NCBI GenBank assembly: GCA_052061695.1
Contig: JBPZEY010000001.1
Source of the DNA: Alkalicoccus luteus
Lineage (GTDB): Bacteria; Bacillota; Bacilli; Bacillales; Salisediminibacteriaceae
Strand: one strand, 5' to 3'
DNA length: 64,000 nt
The first letter of the stretch is position 1. Each line of letters opens with the position of its first letter. The notes beneath the pieces were generated by a model, which was not told the origin of the DNA, searched no databases, and worked only from the letters and a program-made list of their open reading frames with translations. The position numbers were made by a program, and so were the translations under genes. Below are positions 40,708 to 49,544 of this stretch, one piece after another.

Positions 40708-42318
40708 TTATGCTCCTATGAGATGCAGTAGTACGGCTGTTGCAGACACGGCTATTCCTGCAATAAGGCAGAAGACAAGCGTCGGCTTAAATACCTCTGC
40801 ATCCTTCCCTTGGATGCCTGCCGTACTCGTCCCTAAGACAACGTTGGCAGGGGCGATCGAGTTACCGATTGCACCGCCTGTTGACTGTGCTGCAATCGTC
40901 GCAGCAAGACCCAGGCCATCCATCGATTCCGCCACGTTTCCATGCAGTGGTGCGAACAGAACGTTTGAAGAGGTATTGGACGAGGTCATAAAGGCCCCGA
41001 TAATACCGATAATATTTGCGAGCGCCACATACACGGGCGGAGTAGAAACGGTGGCGATGCCAAGTGCAATAACCGTCGTTTGTCCGGATGTACCCATAAT
41101 TTCTGTCATTGTTAAGAACCCGGATATCGCGAGTGATGCTCCAATTGCGTTACCGAGCAGTCCTTTGCGGATTTCTTTCGTTGCATCATCACTGAAGAGC
41201 TTCAGCTTTCGATAATAGAAAACAGCAAAGATCGATGCAAGCAGCAAATATGTTCCCGGATGAGTGAGCGGAGCGATCGGTGAATACATGCCTTCCGCCT
41301 CTTCCTCAAAACCATACCCCGTTTCAGTTGCCGGGAACGGGAAGCCGAATTCAAACTGCTCCAAAAACTCGTTTACCTGAGGAATACCTAGAGCAAGCAC
41401 CGAAACAACCGTCAGTACATAATACGGCATAAATGCTTTATGCAAGGAAATTTTCGGTTTTTCAGACGTGCTTTGATGCTCCTCTTCCAACACATCCGTT
41501 TCATCTTCGAGCTCCGTACGCTCACTGTATTTTTTACGGCGGGCAAATAAGAGCAGCACCACCATTGCAAGTGTTGCCGGGATAAAGGTGGACAGTGTAG
41601 CATTTACCTGTGTCAAAGCAAGCTGGCCGCCGCCATGAATCAGGGAAATGATAACAACCACCCAAAATCCTTCTTTTACACCCTTCCATTTTGCAAATAA
41701 GTAGCAGATCATTAGTCCGGCCAGCAGGTTCGGAATCCAAAGCAGAATTGATGTGTAGAACAGCGTTAGTGCCTGCTCCTGAATTTCTACCGCGTTAATC
41801 GTTGCAATCCAGCCGACTGCAAGCGTTCCGAACATGTTGGCCCAAGCATGACCAATCAACGGGATCACGACAGCGGTAACCGGCTTTACACCGATCCCGA
41901 TCAGCAGCGGTGCTACAACTGCAATAGGTGCGCCGAAGCCTGCTATCCCCTGCAGGAAGGAAGCGAAAACCCAACCGAAGGCGAGAATAAGAAAAAGGTA
42001 GTTCTGGCTATGTTCCTGGATTTCCTCACGGATAACCGTAAACGCACCTGCTTCCTTCGTTACCTGATAGAGAAGCAGAGCAGGCCAAACGACAAGTAAA
42101 ATAAAGAATGCTTCCCAAAGCCCTTTCCCGAATCCGACCGCCACCGCATCAAACGGTGCCTGATAAAGCGTAAACGCAATCAGCGTTGCAATCCCCATTG
42201 CGATCCAGCCGGACCGTGGACCCGACCAGCGCAGAACGACCAGCATAATCAGCAGGAGAACGAGCGGCAAAGCCGCTGCTCCCCAGTGAAGCAGGTCCAG
42301 AGGAAGATTTCCCTCCAT
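40708..42318 (-). CDS. L-lactate permease (LctP family)
   Basis: Start at the ATG behind AAAGGAGAG gives 536 residues. About 13 membrane helices with LctP motifs GIAGFGAPIAVVAPLLIGIG, PLIGHAWANMFGTLAVGW, and FMTSSNTSSNVLFAPLHGNVAESMG-like near the C-terminus (NAPANVVLG-type SIAPANVVLGTSTAGIQG). An acidic hydrophilic loop (ERTELEDETDVLEEEHQSTSEK) sits in the middle. It imports lactate or glycolate with protons. Follows the gamma-glutamyltransferase gene by 35 bases, so likely co-transcribed. Confidence 0.92.
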   Translation of the reverse strand: MEGNLPLDLLHWGAAALPLVLLLIMLVVLRWSGPRSGWIAMGIATLIAFTLYQAPFDAVAVGFGKGLWEAFFILLVVWPALLLYQVTKEAGAFTVIREEIQEHSQNYLFLILAFGWVFASFLQGIAGFGAPIAVVAPLLIGIGVKPVTAVVIPLIGHAWANMFGTLAVGWIATINAVEIQEQALTLFYTSILLWIPNLLAGLMICYLFAKWKGVKEGFWVVVIISLIHGGGQLALTQVNATLSTFIPATLAMVVLLLFARRKKYSERTELEDETDVLEEEHQSTSEKPKISLHKAFMPYYVLTVVSVLALGIPQVNEFLEQFEFGFPFPATETGYGFEEEAEGMYSPIAPLTHPGTYLLLASIFAVFYYRKLKLFSDDATKEIRKGLLGNAIGASLAISGFLTMTEIMGTSGQTTVIALGIATVSTPPVYVALANIIGIIGAFMTSSNTSSNVLFAPLHGNVAESMDGLGLAATIAAQSTGGAIGNSIAPANVVLGTSTAGIQGKDAEVFKPTLVFCLIAGIAVSATAVLLHLIGA

Positions 42319-42353
42319 GATAATCTCTCCTTTCATCTATCGTGCTTCATGTG

Positions 42354-43994
42354 TTACCAGCTAAGTGCGATGCCGTCTCCACGGGGGTCTGCTCCCGCCT
42401 CATAGCACGTTGGACGGAATAATACAGCCTGCGCATGGCCCATTTGCTGCGAATAGCCGGGCGTAATTTCTATTTCGTGGCCAAGGTCGCCAAGCGCCGT
42501 TAAGATACTGTCCGGAATCCGCTTTTCCATTTTGAGAGAAGAGCTGTTTTCGCCCCACGTTCTTCCGTACAGCCAGCGAGGTGCTTCAATCGCCTGCTGG
42601 ACATTGTAGCCGAAGTCAACAATTCTTGTCAGCAGTGCGCATTGTGTTTGAGGCTGTCCTTCTCCTCCCATTGTCCCGAACAGAAGGAACGGATCTCCGT
42701 CTTTTAAAGCGAGTGCCGGAATAATCGTATGGAATGTTCGTTTTCCCGGATCCAGCCGATTCGGATGATCGTCATCCAGGCTGAAGAAAGAGCCTCGGTT
42801 CTGAAGCAGAAATCCTCCATCAGCCATAAAGCCGGAACCGAATTCATGATAAATGCTTTGAATCATTGAGACAGCATTTCCTTCCGTATCAACGGCTGCA
42901 AAGAATGTTGTATCTTTATTAACGGAAAGCTCCGGAAGCCGCGGCAGATCTGCAACCGGGTATGCCTTGTGTAAATCAATCTGATCGACCATTTTTTTCG
43001 TATGTGCATCAGAAAGAAGCGACTCAATCGGCACTTGTTCATACGCCGGGTCAGTCACCCACTGATCACGATACGTAAATGCTACTTTTGCTGCTTCCGC
43101 CATCACATGGTAATATTCTTTCGTGTTGTCTCCAAGTGCGGCGACAGGGAAATATTCCAGGATGTTCAGCATCATGAGAGTGGCAATCCCTTGTGTATTT
43201 GGACGCATTTCAAACACTTCATATGCTTCATGATACGTTGTAGAAAGCGGAGTCTCCCATGTGGATTCATGCGAGCGCATGTCGTCCATTGTCAGCAGTC
43301 CACCGGCCTGCTGAAGCGATGCGGTTACCTGCTCTGCAATAGGTCCTGAATAAAACGCTTCTGCCCCTTCCTCCGCAATGCGGCGCAGCGTCTCTGCAAG
43401 CTCCGGCTGCTTGACGATCTCGCCTGGCTGAGGCACGTTCCCGCCTGGAAGCAGAATCGCGGCAGCTTTATCATGCTGGTTAATGACCTCTTGCTTTTCA
43501 AACAGAAACCGGCTGAACTTTTCTGTCACGGTAAATCCTGATTCTGCAAAATAAATCGCTTCCTCAAACAATTCCGGCCACGTTAAGTTGCCGTAAGCTT
43601 GATGCAGCTCCTGCCAGGCTGCCACCGTTCCAGGAACTGTGTTTGCTGCAAGCGGACCACGATCGGGGATTTCTTCATAGCCCTGGTCAGTATAAAAGCG
43701 GCGTGAGGCATTTTCCCCGGCGCGGCCGCTGCCGTTTAAGGCTTGAACGTCTTCATCTTTATTTTTAACGAGTGCAAATAAATCTCCGCCAAGGCCGGCC
43801 ATGTGAGGGTAAACGACACATAGAACGGTATTGACTGCAATCGCCCCTTCCACGGCGTGACCACCGCGGCGCAAAATCTGCTCGCCTGCCTGAGTAGCGA
43901 GATAGTTCGGCGATGTCACTGCTCCTCTGACTCCTTGAACAGGTTTTCTGCCAGTATCAAAATAAGGCGCATTAGCTCCTGTGTAATGCTGCAT
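42354..43994 (-). CDS. Gamma-glutamyltransferase family protein, cytoplasmic type
   Basis: Start at the ATG 8 bases after AAAGGAGG gives 546 residues. Ntn-hydrolase features: GGHAVEGAIAVNTVLCVVYPHMAGLGGDLFAL, and the autocleavage/nucleophile Thr in LSVNKDTTFFAAVDTEGNAVSMIQSI. Also GTMGGEGQPQTQCALLTRIVDFG and a C-terminal ADPRGDG. No signal peptide, as in B. subtilis YwrD rather than secreted Ggt. It would cleave gamma-glutamyl amides inside the cell. Lies in one operon with the lactate permease. Confidence 0.9.
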   Translation of the reverse strand: MQHYTGANAPYFDTGRKPVQGVRGAVTSPNYLATQAGEQILRRGGHAVEGAIAVNTVLCVVYPHMAGLGGDLFALVKNKDEDVQALNGSGRAGENASRRFYTDQGYEEIPDRGPLAANTVPGTVAAWQELHQAYGNLTWPELFEEAIYFAESGFTVTEKFSRFLFEKQEVINQHDKAAAILLPGGNVPQPGEIVKQPELAETLRRIAEEGAEAFYSGPIAEQVTASLQQAGGLLTMDDMRSHESTWETPLSTTYHEAYEVFEMRPNTQGIATLMMLNILEYFPVAALGDNTKEYYHVMAEAAKVAFTYRDQWVTDPAYEQVPIESLLSDAHTKKMVDQIDLHKAYPVADLPRLPELSVNKDTTFFAAVDTEGNAVSMIQSIYHEFGSGFMADGGFLLQNRGSFFSLDDDHPNRLDPGKRTFHTIIPALALKDGDPFLLFGTMGGEGQPQTQCALLTRIVDFGYNVQQAIEAPRWLYGRTWGENSSSLKMEKRIPDSILTALGDLGHEIEITPGYSQQMGHAQAVLFRPTCYEAGADPRGDGIALSW

Positions 43995-44040
43995 GCAACC
44001 ATCCTCCTTTAAGATTTCATGTAAAGCCAATCTTCCCATT

Positions 44041-44072
44041 AAAAAAGTGGGATAAACATGCTTTATCCCACC
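44041..44072 (-). terminator. Terminator of the FAH/DJ-1 operon
   Basis: GTGGGATAAA and TTTATCCCAC form a perfect 10-base stem, followed by TTTTTT on the minus strand. Confidence 0.85.
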
Positions 44073-44090
44073 TCAAGTTCCATTTTTATT

Positions 44091-44723
44091 CTATTCGCTT
44101 GACTGAATCCGAAATGTACCCGCTTTTTGGTTGTTGTAAAAGAGGACTAGTTCATCCCCTTTTTGCACTTTCCCGACTCCTTCCGGGGTACCCGTATAGA
44201 GCAGATCCCCTGGACCGATGCCAAGAAGCGGACCAGTAAAGTCGACAAGCTCACGCAGGGAAAAGATCATTTGAGCAGGTGATCCTTCCTGAACTACCTC
44301 ATGATTCTTTTCTAATCGGAAGGTTGTGTGCTGCCACTGCTTCTCATCAAACGGAAAAAACGGACCGACTGCAGCCGAATATTTAAATCCTTTTGCTGCA
44401 AGCCAGGGATGCCGCTTCTGCTTTAATTTTTCCTGACGGTCCCTCAACGTGAAATCAATTCCTACTGCTGTCTGCCCAATCATTTCCTGAAGAGATTTAT
44501 CCGGGCTGTACGTATCTTTAAAAAGGACGACAAGCTCTGTTTCATAATGAACCTCTCCGGCATCCTCAGGCAGGTCAAGCGTTTTATCTGCACCGTGAGC
44601 CAGAGCATGTGTCGGCTTCATAAACAGCATTGGTGCGTCCGGCACCTCATTTCCGAGCTCCTTCGCATGATCAGCGTAGTTTCTGCCTACACAGTAGATG
44701 TTACGGATATCCACAAGCCTCAC
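44091..44723 (-). CDS. Fumarylacetoacetate hydrolase family protein
   Basis: The protein (210 aa) is a short FAH-fold enzyme: YCVGRNYADHAKELGN, metal-binding VHYETELVV with Glu residues and AVGIDFTLRDRQ with Asp, ending LYTGTPEGVGKVQKGDELVLF. Family members hydrolyse or decarboxylate acylpyruvates and oxaloacetate. GTG at 44723 overlaps the DJ-1 gene stop; a GTG at the fourth codon has better spacing to GGGAG and may be the true start. Cytoplasmic; substrate unknown. Confidence 0.88.
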   Translation of the reverse strand: MRLVDIRNIYCVGRNYADHAKELGNEVPDAPMLFMKPTHALAHGADKTLDLPEDAGEVHYETELVVLFKDTYSPDKSLQEMIGQTAVGIDFTLRDRQEKLKQKRHPWLAAKGFKYSAAVGPFFPFDEKQWQHTTFRLEKNHEVVQEGSPAQMIFSLRELVDFTGPLLGIGPGDLLYTGTPEGVGKVQKGDELVLFYNNQKAGTFRIQSSE

Positions 44724-45313
44724 TCCCTGATTTCGTATTCCATTCGTTTCGCGGTGCGCAGCTTTGCCTGCTCTCCGGCAAACCGGCCAACTGTATACAA
44801 TGAAGCATCGATGCCTGCTGAAATGCCGGCGGCTGTCAGTACAGGCCCTTCGTCTACGAAACGTGTATCTTTCAGGACGGTGACATCCGGAAAAGCGCGC
44901 TGCAGATCGTCACGATCCATCCAGTGCGTCACCGCTTCACGCCCATTGAGGAGCTCAGCCTCCGCCAAAATAAACGCTCCTGTGCAGACGGACATCACCA
45001 GCTCGGCTGTTTTCGCCTGCTGCTTCACGAAAGTAAGCAGATCTTTGTTGTACACTTCATTCGTTGTTGCTCCGTGACCACCTGGCACAATCAGAATGTC
45101 GAGCGAAGGACAGGCTTGAATCGATTTTTCCGTTTCGATTCGAAGTCCGTTTTTAGCAGCCGTCAGCCCGCCGCGGTACGAGAGCGTAATTACATCAAAC
45201 AACTTATCGCCGTCCTCATCTTCAGCCAGCGAAAAAACCTCATATGGCCCTGCAAAATCCAGCACTTCCACGTCTTCAAACAGGTAAATGCCAACCTTCC
45301 ATTTCCGCGTCAT
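44720..45313 (-). CDS. DJ-1/PfpI family protein
   Basis: The protein (197 aa) has the GATase1-like fold: VGIYLFEDVEVLDFAGPYEVFSLA, LDILIVPGGHGATTN and the nucleophile Cys in ELVMSVCTGAFILAEAELLNGREAVTHW. This set is closest to isonitrile-hydratase-like and AraC-associated members rather than PfpI proteases. No DNA-binding domain is attached. It is co-transcribed with the FAH gene through a 4-base overlap. Confidence 0.88.
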   Translation of the reverse strand: MTRKWKVGIYLFEDVEVLDFAGPYEVFSLAEDEDGDKLFDVITLSYRGGLTAAKNGLRIETEKSIQACPSLDILIVPGGHGATTNEVYNKDLLTFVKQQAKTAELVMSVCTGAFILAEAELLNGREAVTHWMDRDDLQRAFPDVTVLKDTRFVDEGPVLTAAGISAGIDASLYTVGRFAGEQAKLRTAKRMEYEIRE

Positions 45314-45372
45314 CGCGGCACCTCCCTCTCAGCAGCGATGTGCCGCTTCATTAGTGCCTCTTATGAAATGAC

Positions 45373-45421
45373 AAAAAGCCCGCCTCCGGTTCTCTTTAGG
45401 AATGGCCGAGCCGGCGGGTTT
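45373..45421 (-). terminator. Terminator after the 117-residue hypothetical gene
   Basis: CCCGCC(GG) and (CC)GGCGGG arms close a branched hairpin; TTTTTGTC follows on the minus strand. Confidence 0.65.
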
Positions 45422-45444
45422 CGTCATTGTGTGTCAGCAGCAGG

Positions 45445-45798
45445 CTATTCCGTCATCTCCTTTGTAACGTAACCCTCTGTCTGTTTAATCTCATCTATAA
45501 TGTCTTGCTTGTTCTCTTCAGGCGCTTCAAATTCCAGTACATAGTCAGCATGTGAGCCATGATCAGCTGTCATGGTCTCGCGTAAATTCGAGAGCGATTG
45601 AAAAATGCCCGGATGACCGCCTTGCCCTGTGGCCGATCCACCGCTGATTCCGGCCGCAGGAATAACGACAATTTCTTTACTCCCGTCCTCCGGCACACGC
45701 TCCACGCGTTCATTATTAATCCCGAACTTTTTTAAGCTTGCAGACAGCGATTCAGCATCGTTCTCGTTTTGAAAGTAAACCGACATTTTTATCGTCAT
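45445..45798 (-). CDS. Hypothetical protein with Gly-rich middle segment
   Basis: Start at the ATG behind AAAGGGTG gives 117 residues. N-terminal ACT/ferredoxin-like strand pattern (MSVYFQNENDAESLSASLKKFG), a Gly/Ser-rich middle (AAGISGGSATGQGGHPG), and an acidic C-terminal part (YVLEFEAPEENKQDIIDEIKQTEGYV). The outline recalls short stress proteins of Bacillaceae with two alpha-beta halves around a Gly hinge, but I recognise no named family. Monocistronic. Confidence 0.6.
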   Translation of the reverse strand: MTIKMSVYFQNENDAESLSASLKKFGINNERVERVPEDGSKEIVVIPAAGISGGSATGQGGHPGIFQSLSNLRETMTADHGSHADYVLEFEAPEENKQDIIDEIKQTEGYVTKEMTE

Positions 45799-46149
45799 TC
45801 TCGTCACCCTTTCTGCATCATTATCAACCTTTTCCCAGCATTGCCCTGTTCAAAACTATTTCCCGGGAAATGAGCTGCTTCCAGACACTTCGTTGAATCG
45901 AGCTGCCTGCATGATGAGCAGTATATATCAGGTTAGAGACAGCGTTTACGGGCGGCAGTTGTCCAATTTGCGCTCATCGTTAATGGTTGCCTATGAGAGA
46001 ATAACTGAATGAAAAGGAAGGCTGCCGATTCCTTTATTCTCCTCCATATGGGCATGTCGCTACTTATGATTGCTTCTTCGCTGCTTCACGTTCCCAGAGC
46101 GCTTCTGCTGTCAACCTTCGCGAATGCGGCAGTTCCCTGTCCTTGTACA
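45799..46149. other. Intergenic stretch without a gene
   Basis: About 350 bases. I see no frame with a ribosome-binding site and no strong hairpin. It should contain the promoter for the minus-strand hypothetical gene; no good hexamers were found. Confidence 0.4.
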
Positions 46150-46186
46150 TAAAAAGGCCTGGCCAGTTCGGATCCAAGCCAGGCAC
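46150..46186 (-). terminator. Terminator of the ubiD / selenoprotein operon
   Basis: GCCTGGC and GCCAGGC pair around a loop and are followed by TTTTT on the minus strand, 12 bases after the last stop. Confidence 0.75.
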
Positions 46187-46197
46187 GTCTTTTCAAG

Positions 46198-46710
46198 TTA
46201 ATCCTGCATCGATTCAAGCACGTCTAGAACTTCCTCGATATTTTCTCCAGGGAGGTAGTCGATTTCTTTCGCGAGTTCGTTTGAATCCGGATTAGCCGCT
46301 ACATATCCACGGTAAATGGTCTGGTCTTCTTCAATGAACTCATGAGTGAACCCGAATTCTCCTTGTACATCTGTGAGAATGTCAAAATCCAGGTCATATT
46401 GATCGGCGATAACCTGATGGTTTTCAGCAGGATCAGGGCTTATCGCATAGAGGGTAAACCCAGCGTCTTCAATTTCATCCAATGATTCGTTCAGCTCAAC
46501 TAGCTGAGAGAGGCAGATACTTCAATTGACTCCGGTAAAGTAATAATAGAGATCTGCCCGGTTGTCAGTGAAAATCTCCGTTTCACTTCCGTCTGTCGAC
46601 GGGAAAGCAATCTGATAATCATCCGGACTGTAGGATTCGGTATCCGGATTATCAGCGGAGCAGGCTGCTGTTAATCCTAAAGCGGCAAACATAGCTGTCA
46701 GCTTTTTCAT
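46198..46710 (-). CDS. Putative selenoprotein: thioredoxin-fold (AhpC/TSA-like) lipoprotein with in-frame TGA
   Basis: Reading through one TGA (46522-46524) gives 170 residues. A lipoprotein signal (MKKLTAMFAALGLTAAC, Cys 17) is followed by an acidic linker and a redoxin domain: TDNRADLYYYFTGVN-U-SICLSQLVELNESLDEIEDAGFTLYAISPD, then FGFTHEFIEE and YVAANPDSNEL. The TGA is residue 63 and creates UxxC where thioredoxin-fold proteins have CxxC. The frame, codon use and fold continue unchanged for 107 codons. A SECIS-like hairpin follows. It overlaps ubiD by 4 bases. A nonsense pseudogene is the alternative. Confidence 0.75.
46491..46507 (-). promoter_or_regulatory. Candidate bacterial SECIS hairpin
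   Basis: On the minus strand TCAGCT and AGCTGA form a perfect 6-base stem with loop AGTTG. The stem begins 14 bases, and the loop 20 bases, after the TGA; the loop has G in its first two positions. These values fit bacterial SECIS rules as I know them (loop about 16-37 bases from UGA, early G). SelB binding would recode the stop. Confidence 0.6.
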
Positions 46711-48545
46711 TCGTTCGCGTCTCCTTTCGGTTGCAGGTGATGCAGGACTCCGCCAGGTTCAAAAAAACGGGCCGTGCGTCGTTCAACTGCTTCATCTTTT
46801 ACGAGCGGTGGTGCGTGATGAGGCTTTTTCCTTGCATCGATAATCATTTGATCGCATCCCCAGTGTTTAAAGCGGTATTGCTCATTGACACCGCTTATAT
46901 CATGCGATGGATTGCTGCGCGTAAAAACGGACCAAAGGAAATTACTCGTTTGTGCAGCGGTAAAGTCTGCATCGTCGACGATGACAATCATCGGCAGTGT
47001 ATCATCTGCACCTGCTTTTGTCAGCTGTTCGGCAAGCAGCTCTGCATCAGAACCGTCTGCATAGCTGCCGATTTCAACCGCTGCTACTCCAGGCTGAACG
47101 AACGCTGTCTTTTCAATCAGCTCCTGCCGCTTCAGCGCAGACGGTACTGCCTGAGCCAGCTCTCGGCGTTTATCACTATAAGCAGCTGCAATCACCTTGC
47201 TGCCCGTATTCAACCCTGTACCGCTGTAATCGAGAGTGTCGATTGTCGTTTCGGTTTGAAAATGCAGATCCCGCTGCAGATCGATTCTCTCCAGCACATA
47301 GTGCAGGAAGCCTGCCTCGTCATGCGTCGAAACGGCATCGTCACCCGCTGTAATAAATAAATACTTTGCCAGGCTGAGCTGACCGGTTCCGAGGATGCGG
47401 TTCGCAATCGTCAAAAGCTCTGCCGGCCGTTTTGTTTTTTGGTACGGCGTGTAGCGTTCGCTTCCAATCGCAAACAATAGCGGATGTACTCCTGCCGCAT
47501 CAACCGCGTGCACTTCTTTGACTCCCGGAATTTCCTGACGAACCGCGTCTCCGGTCAGTTCGTGGATCATCGCGCCAAACGCCGTATCTTCCTGCGGCGG
47601 TCGTCCGACGACGGTAAACGGCCAGATGGCATTCTCGCGTGCATAGACGTTTTGAATACGCATCAGCGGAAAGTCGTGAGTCAGGCTGTAATAGCCGAGA
47701 TGATCGCCAAACGGCCCCTCCGGCTTCGTTTCATCCGGAAAAATATCTCCGGTAATGACAAAATCAGCGTCATTGCTGATAGCATATCCACCGCTGTCGT
47801 AGCTGTAGCGGAACCGCCTGCCTGCAAGCAGTCCTGCAAACGTCATTTCACTCAGGCCTTCCGGCAAAGGCATCACGGCAGAAAGTGTATGTGCCGGAGG
47901 TCCGCCGATAAAAATACTAACTTTAAGCGGTTCGCCTTTCTTTACAGCCTTCGACTGATGCACCCCGATTCCACGATGAATCTGATAATGCATGCCTGCC
48001 TCTTTATTCAACTCGAACTCATTTCCGCTCAGCTGTACCCGGTACATGCCGAGATTTGCGTTCATAATCCCTGGCTGTTCAGGATCCTCCGAGTACACCT
48101 GCGGCAACGTGACAAAAGCTCCGCCATCCTCCGGCCAATGGCGAATCAGCGGAAGCTCATCTATAGAGATTTTCTGAAATCCGACTGGCTCAAGCGTTTT
48201 TCGCTTCAGTGGAAGCGCATTTGTCGCAGCGATTCCCGACGTCACATGCTTCCACGGCTTTTTCAGAGCAGCCGCTGGATCATGACGGACCTGCATGACG
48301 TTCTGCACGCTTCCGAGCGTGCTGCGAAACAAAAACCGGCACCTCTCCATCGTTCCAAACATATTGGAAACCGCCGGAAACGGACTGCCTTTTACACGTT
48401 CAAATAAAATAGCAGGGCCACCCTGCTCAAACACTTTCAGGTGGATGGATGCCATCTCCAGATTTGGATCTACTTCTTCTTTAATCCGGACTAAGTGTCC
48501 GTGCTTTTCTAAATCAAGAACAGCGTCTTCCATGCTTTGATACAT
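46707..48545 (-). CDS. UbiD family decarboxylase
   Basis: The protein (612 aa) is a UbiD-fold prenylated-FMN decarboxylase: GGPAILFERVKGSPFPAVSNMFGT, GMYRVQLSGNEF followed by HYQIHRGIGVHQSKA with the prFMN-contacting Arg, and KPEGPFGDHLGYYSLTHDFPLM with the catalytic Glu region. Length is above the usual 450-500 because of an extra C-terminal domain. Members act on aromatic or alpha,beta-unsaturated acids, including menaquinone-type precursors. No UbiX gene is in the window. It precedes the selenoprotein in the same transcript. Confidence 0.9.
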   Translation of the reverse strand: MYQSMEDAVLDLEKHGHLVRIKEEVDPNLEMASIHLKVFEQGGPAILFERVKGSPFPAVSNMFGTMERCRFLFRSTLGSVQNVMQVRHDPAAALKKPWKHVTSGIAATNALPLKRKTLEPVGFQKISIDELPLIRHWPEDGGAFVTLPQVYSEDPEQPGIMNANLGMYRVQLSGNEFELNKEAGMHYQIHRGIGVHQSKAVKKGEPLKVSIFIGGPPAHTLSAVMPLPEGLSEMTFAGLLAGRRFRYSYDSGGYAISNDADFVITGDIFPDETKPEGPFGDHLGYYSLTHDFPLMRIQNVYARENAIWPFTVVGRPPQEDTAFGAMIHELTGDAVRQEIPGVKEVHAVDAAGVHPLLFAIGSERYTPYQKTKRPAELLTIANRILGTGQLSLAKYLFITAGDDAVSTHDEAGFLHYVLERIDLQRDLHFQTETTIDTLDYSGTGLNTGSKVIAAAYSDKRRELAQAVPSALKRQELIEKTAFVQPGVAAVEIGSYADGSDAELLAEQLTKAGADDTLPMIVIVDDADFTAAQTSNFLWSVFTRSNPSHDISGVNEQYRFKHWGCDQMIIDARKKPHHAPPLVKDEAVERRTARFFEPGGVLHHLQPKGDANE

Positions 48546-48598
48546 GCTGTCTCCCCTTTCTGTTCTCTCTGCTTTCTAGTTTAACGGATTTCCGCGCA

Positions 48599-49213
48599 TC
48601 AGCCGCTCTTTACCTGCGACAATTTCGTTACAGGTTTCGCAGCCATCTCGATCACCAGCCCTCTTGCAAACGTCCGTTTTGAAACGGGTTCAAATCCATA
48701 TGTCTCCAGTACCTTCTCTGTCGGCCGGTCCAGTCTGCATCCCCCGCACATTTTCTCCCAAACCGGTGCAGCTTGAGTAAAGACGTATTTTCTTACTTTG
48801 TCCTCTGGCAGCACATGCTCCAGGAGCAGCAATGTTCCTTCTGGCTTCAAGACCCGCCTGATTTCCCGGACCGCCTGGGGCTGATTTTCAACGGTACATA
48901 ACACAAGGGTACAGACGACGGTGTCAAAGCTGGAAGATGCAAACGGAAGCTCTTCTGCTTTTCCGGCCGCTACGCTCACGTCCGCATCTGCTTTAATCAT
49001 TCTGCTTAACGATTGATTGCGGAGGTCGTCATCCGGCTCCAGTGCCGTTACCTGCAGATCTGATGGATAGTAGGCAAAGTTCAGGCCTGTTCCTGAGCCG
49101 ATTTCAAGCACACGGCCAGCCGCCTGGTTCACGAGCCGTTTTCGCAGCTCCTTCACGATGAGTTGATCTGCAGGCTGCATGATGAAATCGTACACTTTCG
49201 CAAATATCGCCAC
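48599..49213 (-). CDS. Class I SAM-dependent methyltransferase
   Basis: The protein (204 aa) has SAM motif I VLEIGSGTGLNFAYYP, motif II/acid VTALEPDDDL, ELPFASSSFDTVVCTLVLCTVENQ and RRVLKPEGTLLLLEHV, typical of the UbiE/MenG-like Methyltransf_11 group. A Cys/Asp-rich MCGGCRLDRPTEKVLETYGFE lies near the C-terminus as in thiol or quinone methyltransferases. It is 53 bases upstream of ubiD and may be in the same transcript. Substrate unknown. Confidence 0.85.
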   Translation of the reverse strand: MAIFAKVYDFIMQPADQLIVKELRKRLVNQAAGRVLEIGSGTGLNFAYYPSDLQVTALEPDDDLRNQSLSRMIKADADVSVAAGKAEELPFASSSFDTVVCTLVLCTVENQPQAVREIRRVLKPEGTLLLLEHVLPEDKVRKYVFTQAAPVWEKMCGGCRLDRPTEKVLETYGFEPVSKRTFARGLVIEMAAKPVTKLSQVKSG

Positions 49214-49318
49214 GCTGACGTCCCCCTCTCTGTCGTCCAGTATACCAGATTCCTGCAGTCTGTCCTTTACAGGTGATTTCTGCTAAAATAGGCGGCAGAG
49301 TTAAAAGGAGCTGATGAA

Positions 49319-49477
49319 ATGCTTGGTGCATTCATATTTACAATTACGATGTTTATCGGCTGGACGCTGTTTGATTACATTAAGCATAAGAAGCTGATGA
49401 AAGAAAACGTCATTTCCGGGCTGATTGCTTCCATCGTCGCGGGTATCGTCTGGTATATTCTTTTCGTGATCTTTTAA
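49319..49477 (+). CDS. Small two-helix membrane protein
   Basis: A 52-residue protein with ATG behind AAAAGGAG: MLGAFIFTITMFIGWTLFDY, then IKHKKLMKENVISGLIASIVAGIVWYILFVIF. Two hydrophobic helices are joined by a short basic loop. No family is recognised. Stands alone just before the tRNA-Ala gene; codon use is normal. Confidence 0.65.
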   Translation: MLGAFIFTITMFIGWTLFDYIKHKKLMKENVISGLIASIVAGIVWYILFVIF

Positions 49478-49494
49478 TAAAAATGAAAAAAGGC

Positions 49495-49524
49495 TTGCAT
49501 CCGCTGAAGCTTCTGACGTATAAT
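49495..49524 (+). promoter_or_regulatory. Promoter of tRNA-Ala
   Basis: TTGCAT and a perfect TATAAT are 18 bases apart, ending 20 bases before the tRNA. Confidence 0.75.
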
Positions 49525-49544
49525 CATTTTTGTGAGCAAACCAA

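Noticed and set aside
42354..43994. Secreted capsule-type gamma-glutamyltransferase (CapD)
   Set aside because: No signal peptide and no capBCA neighbours; the lactate permease neighbour suggests a cytoplasmic YwrD-like enzyme.
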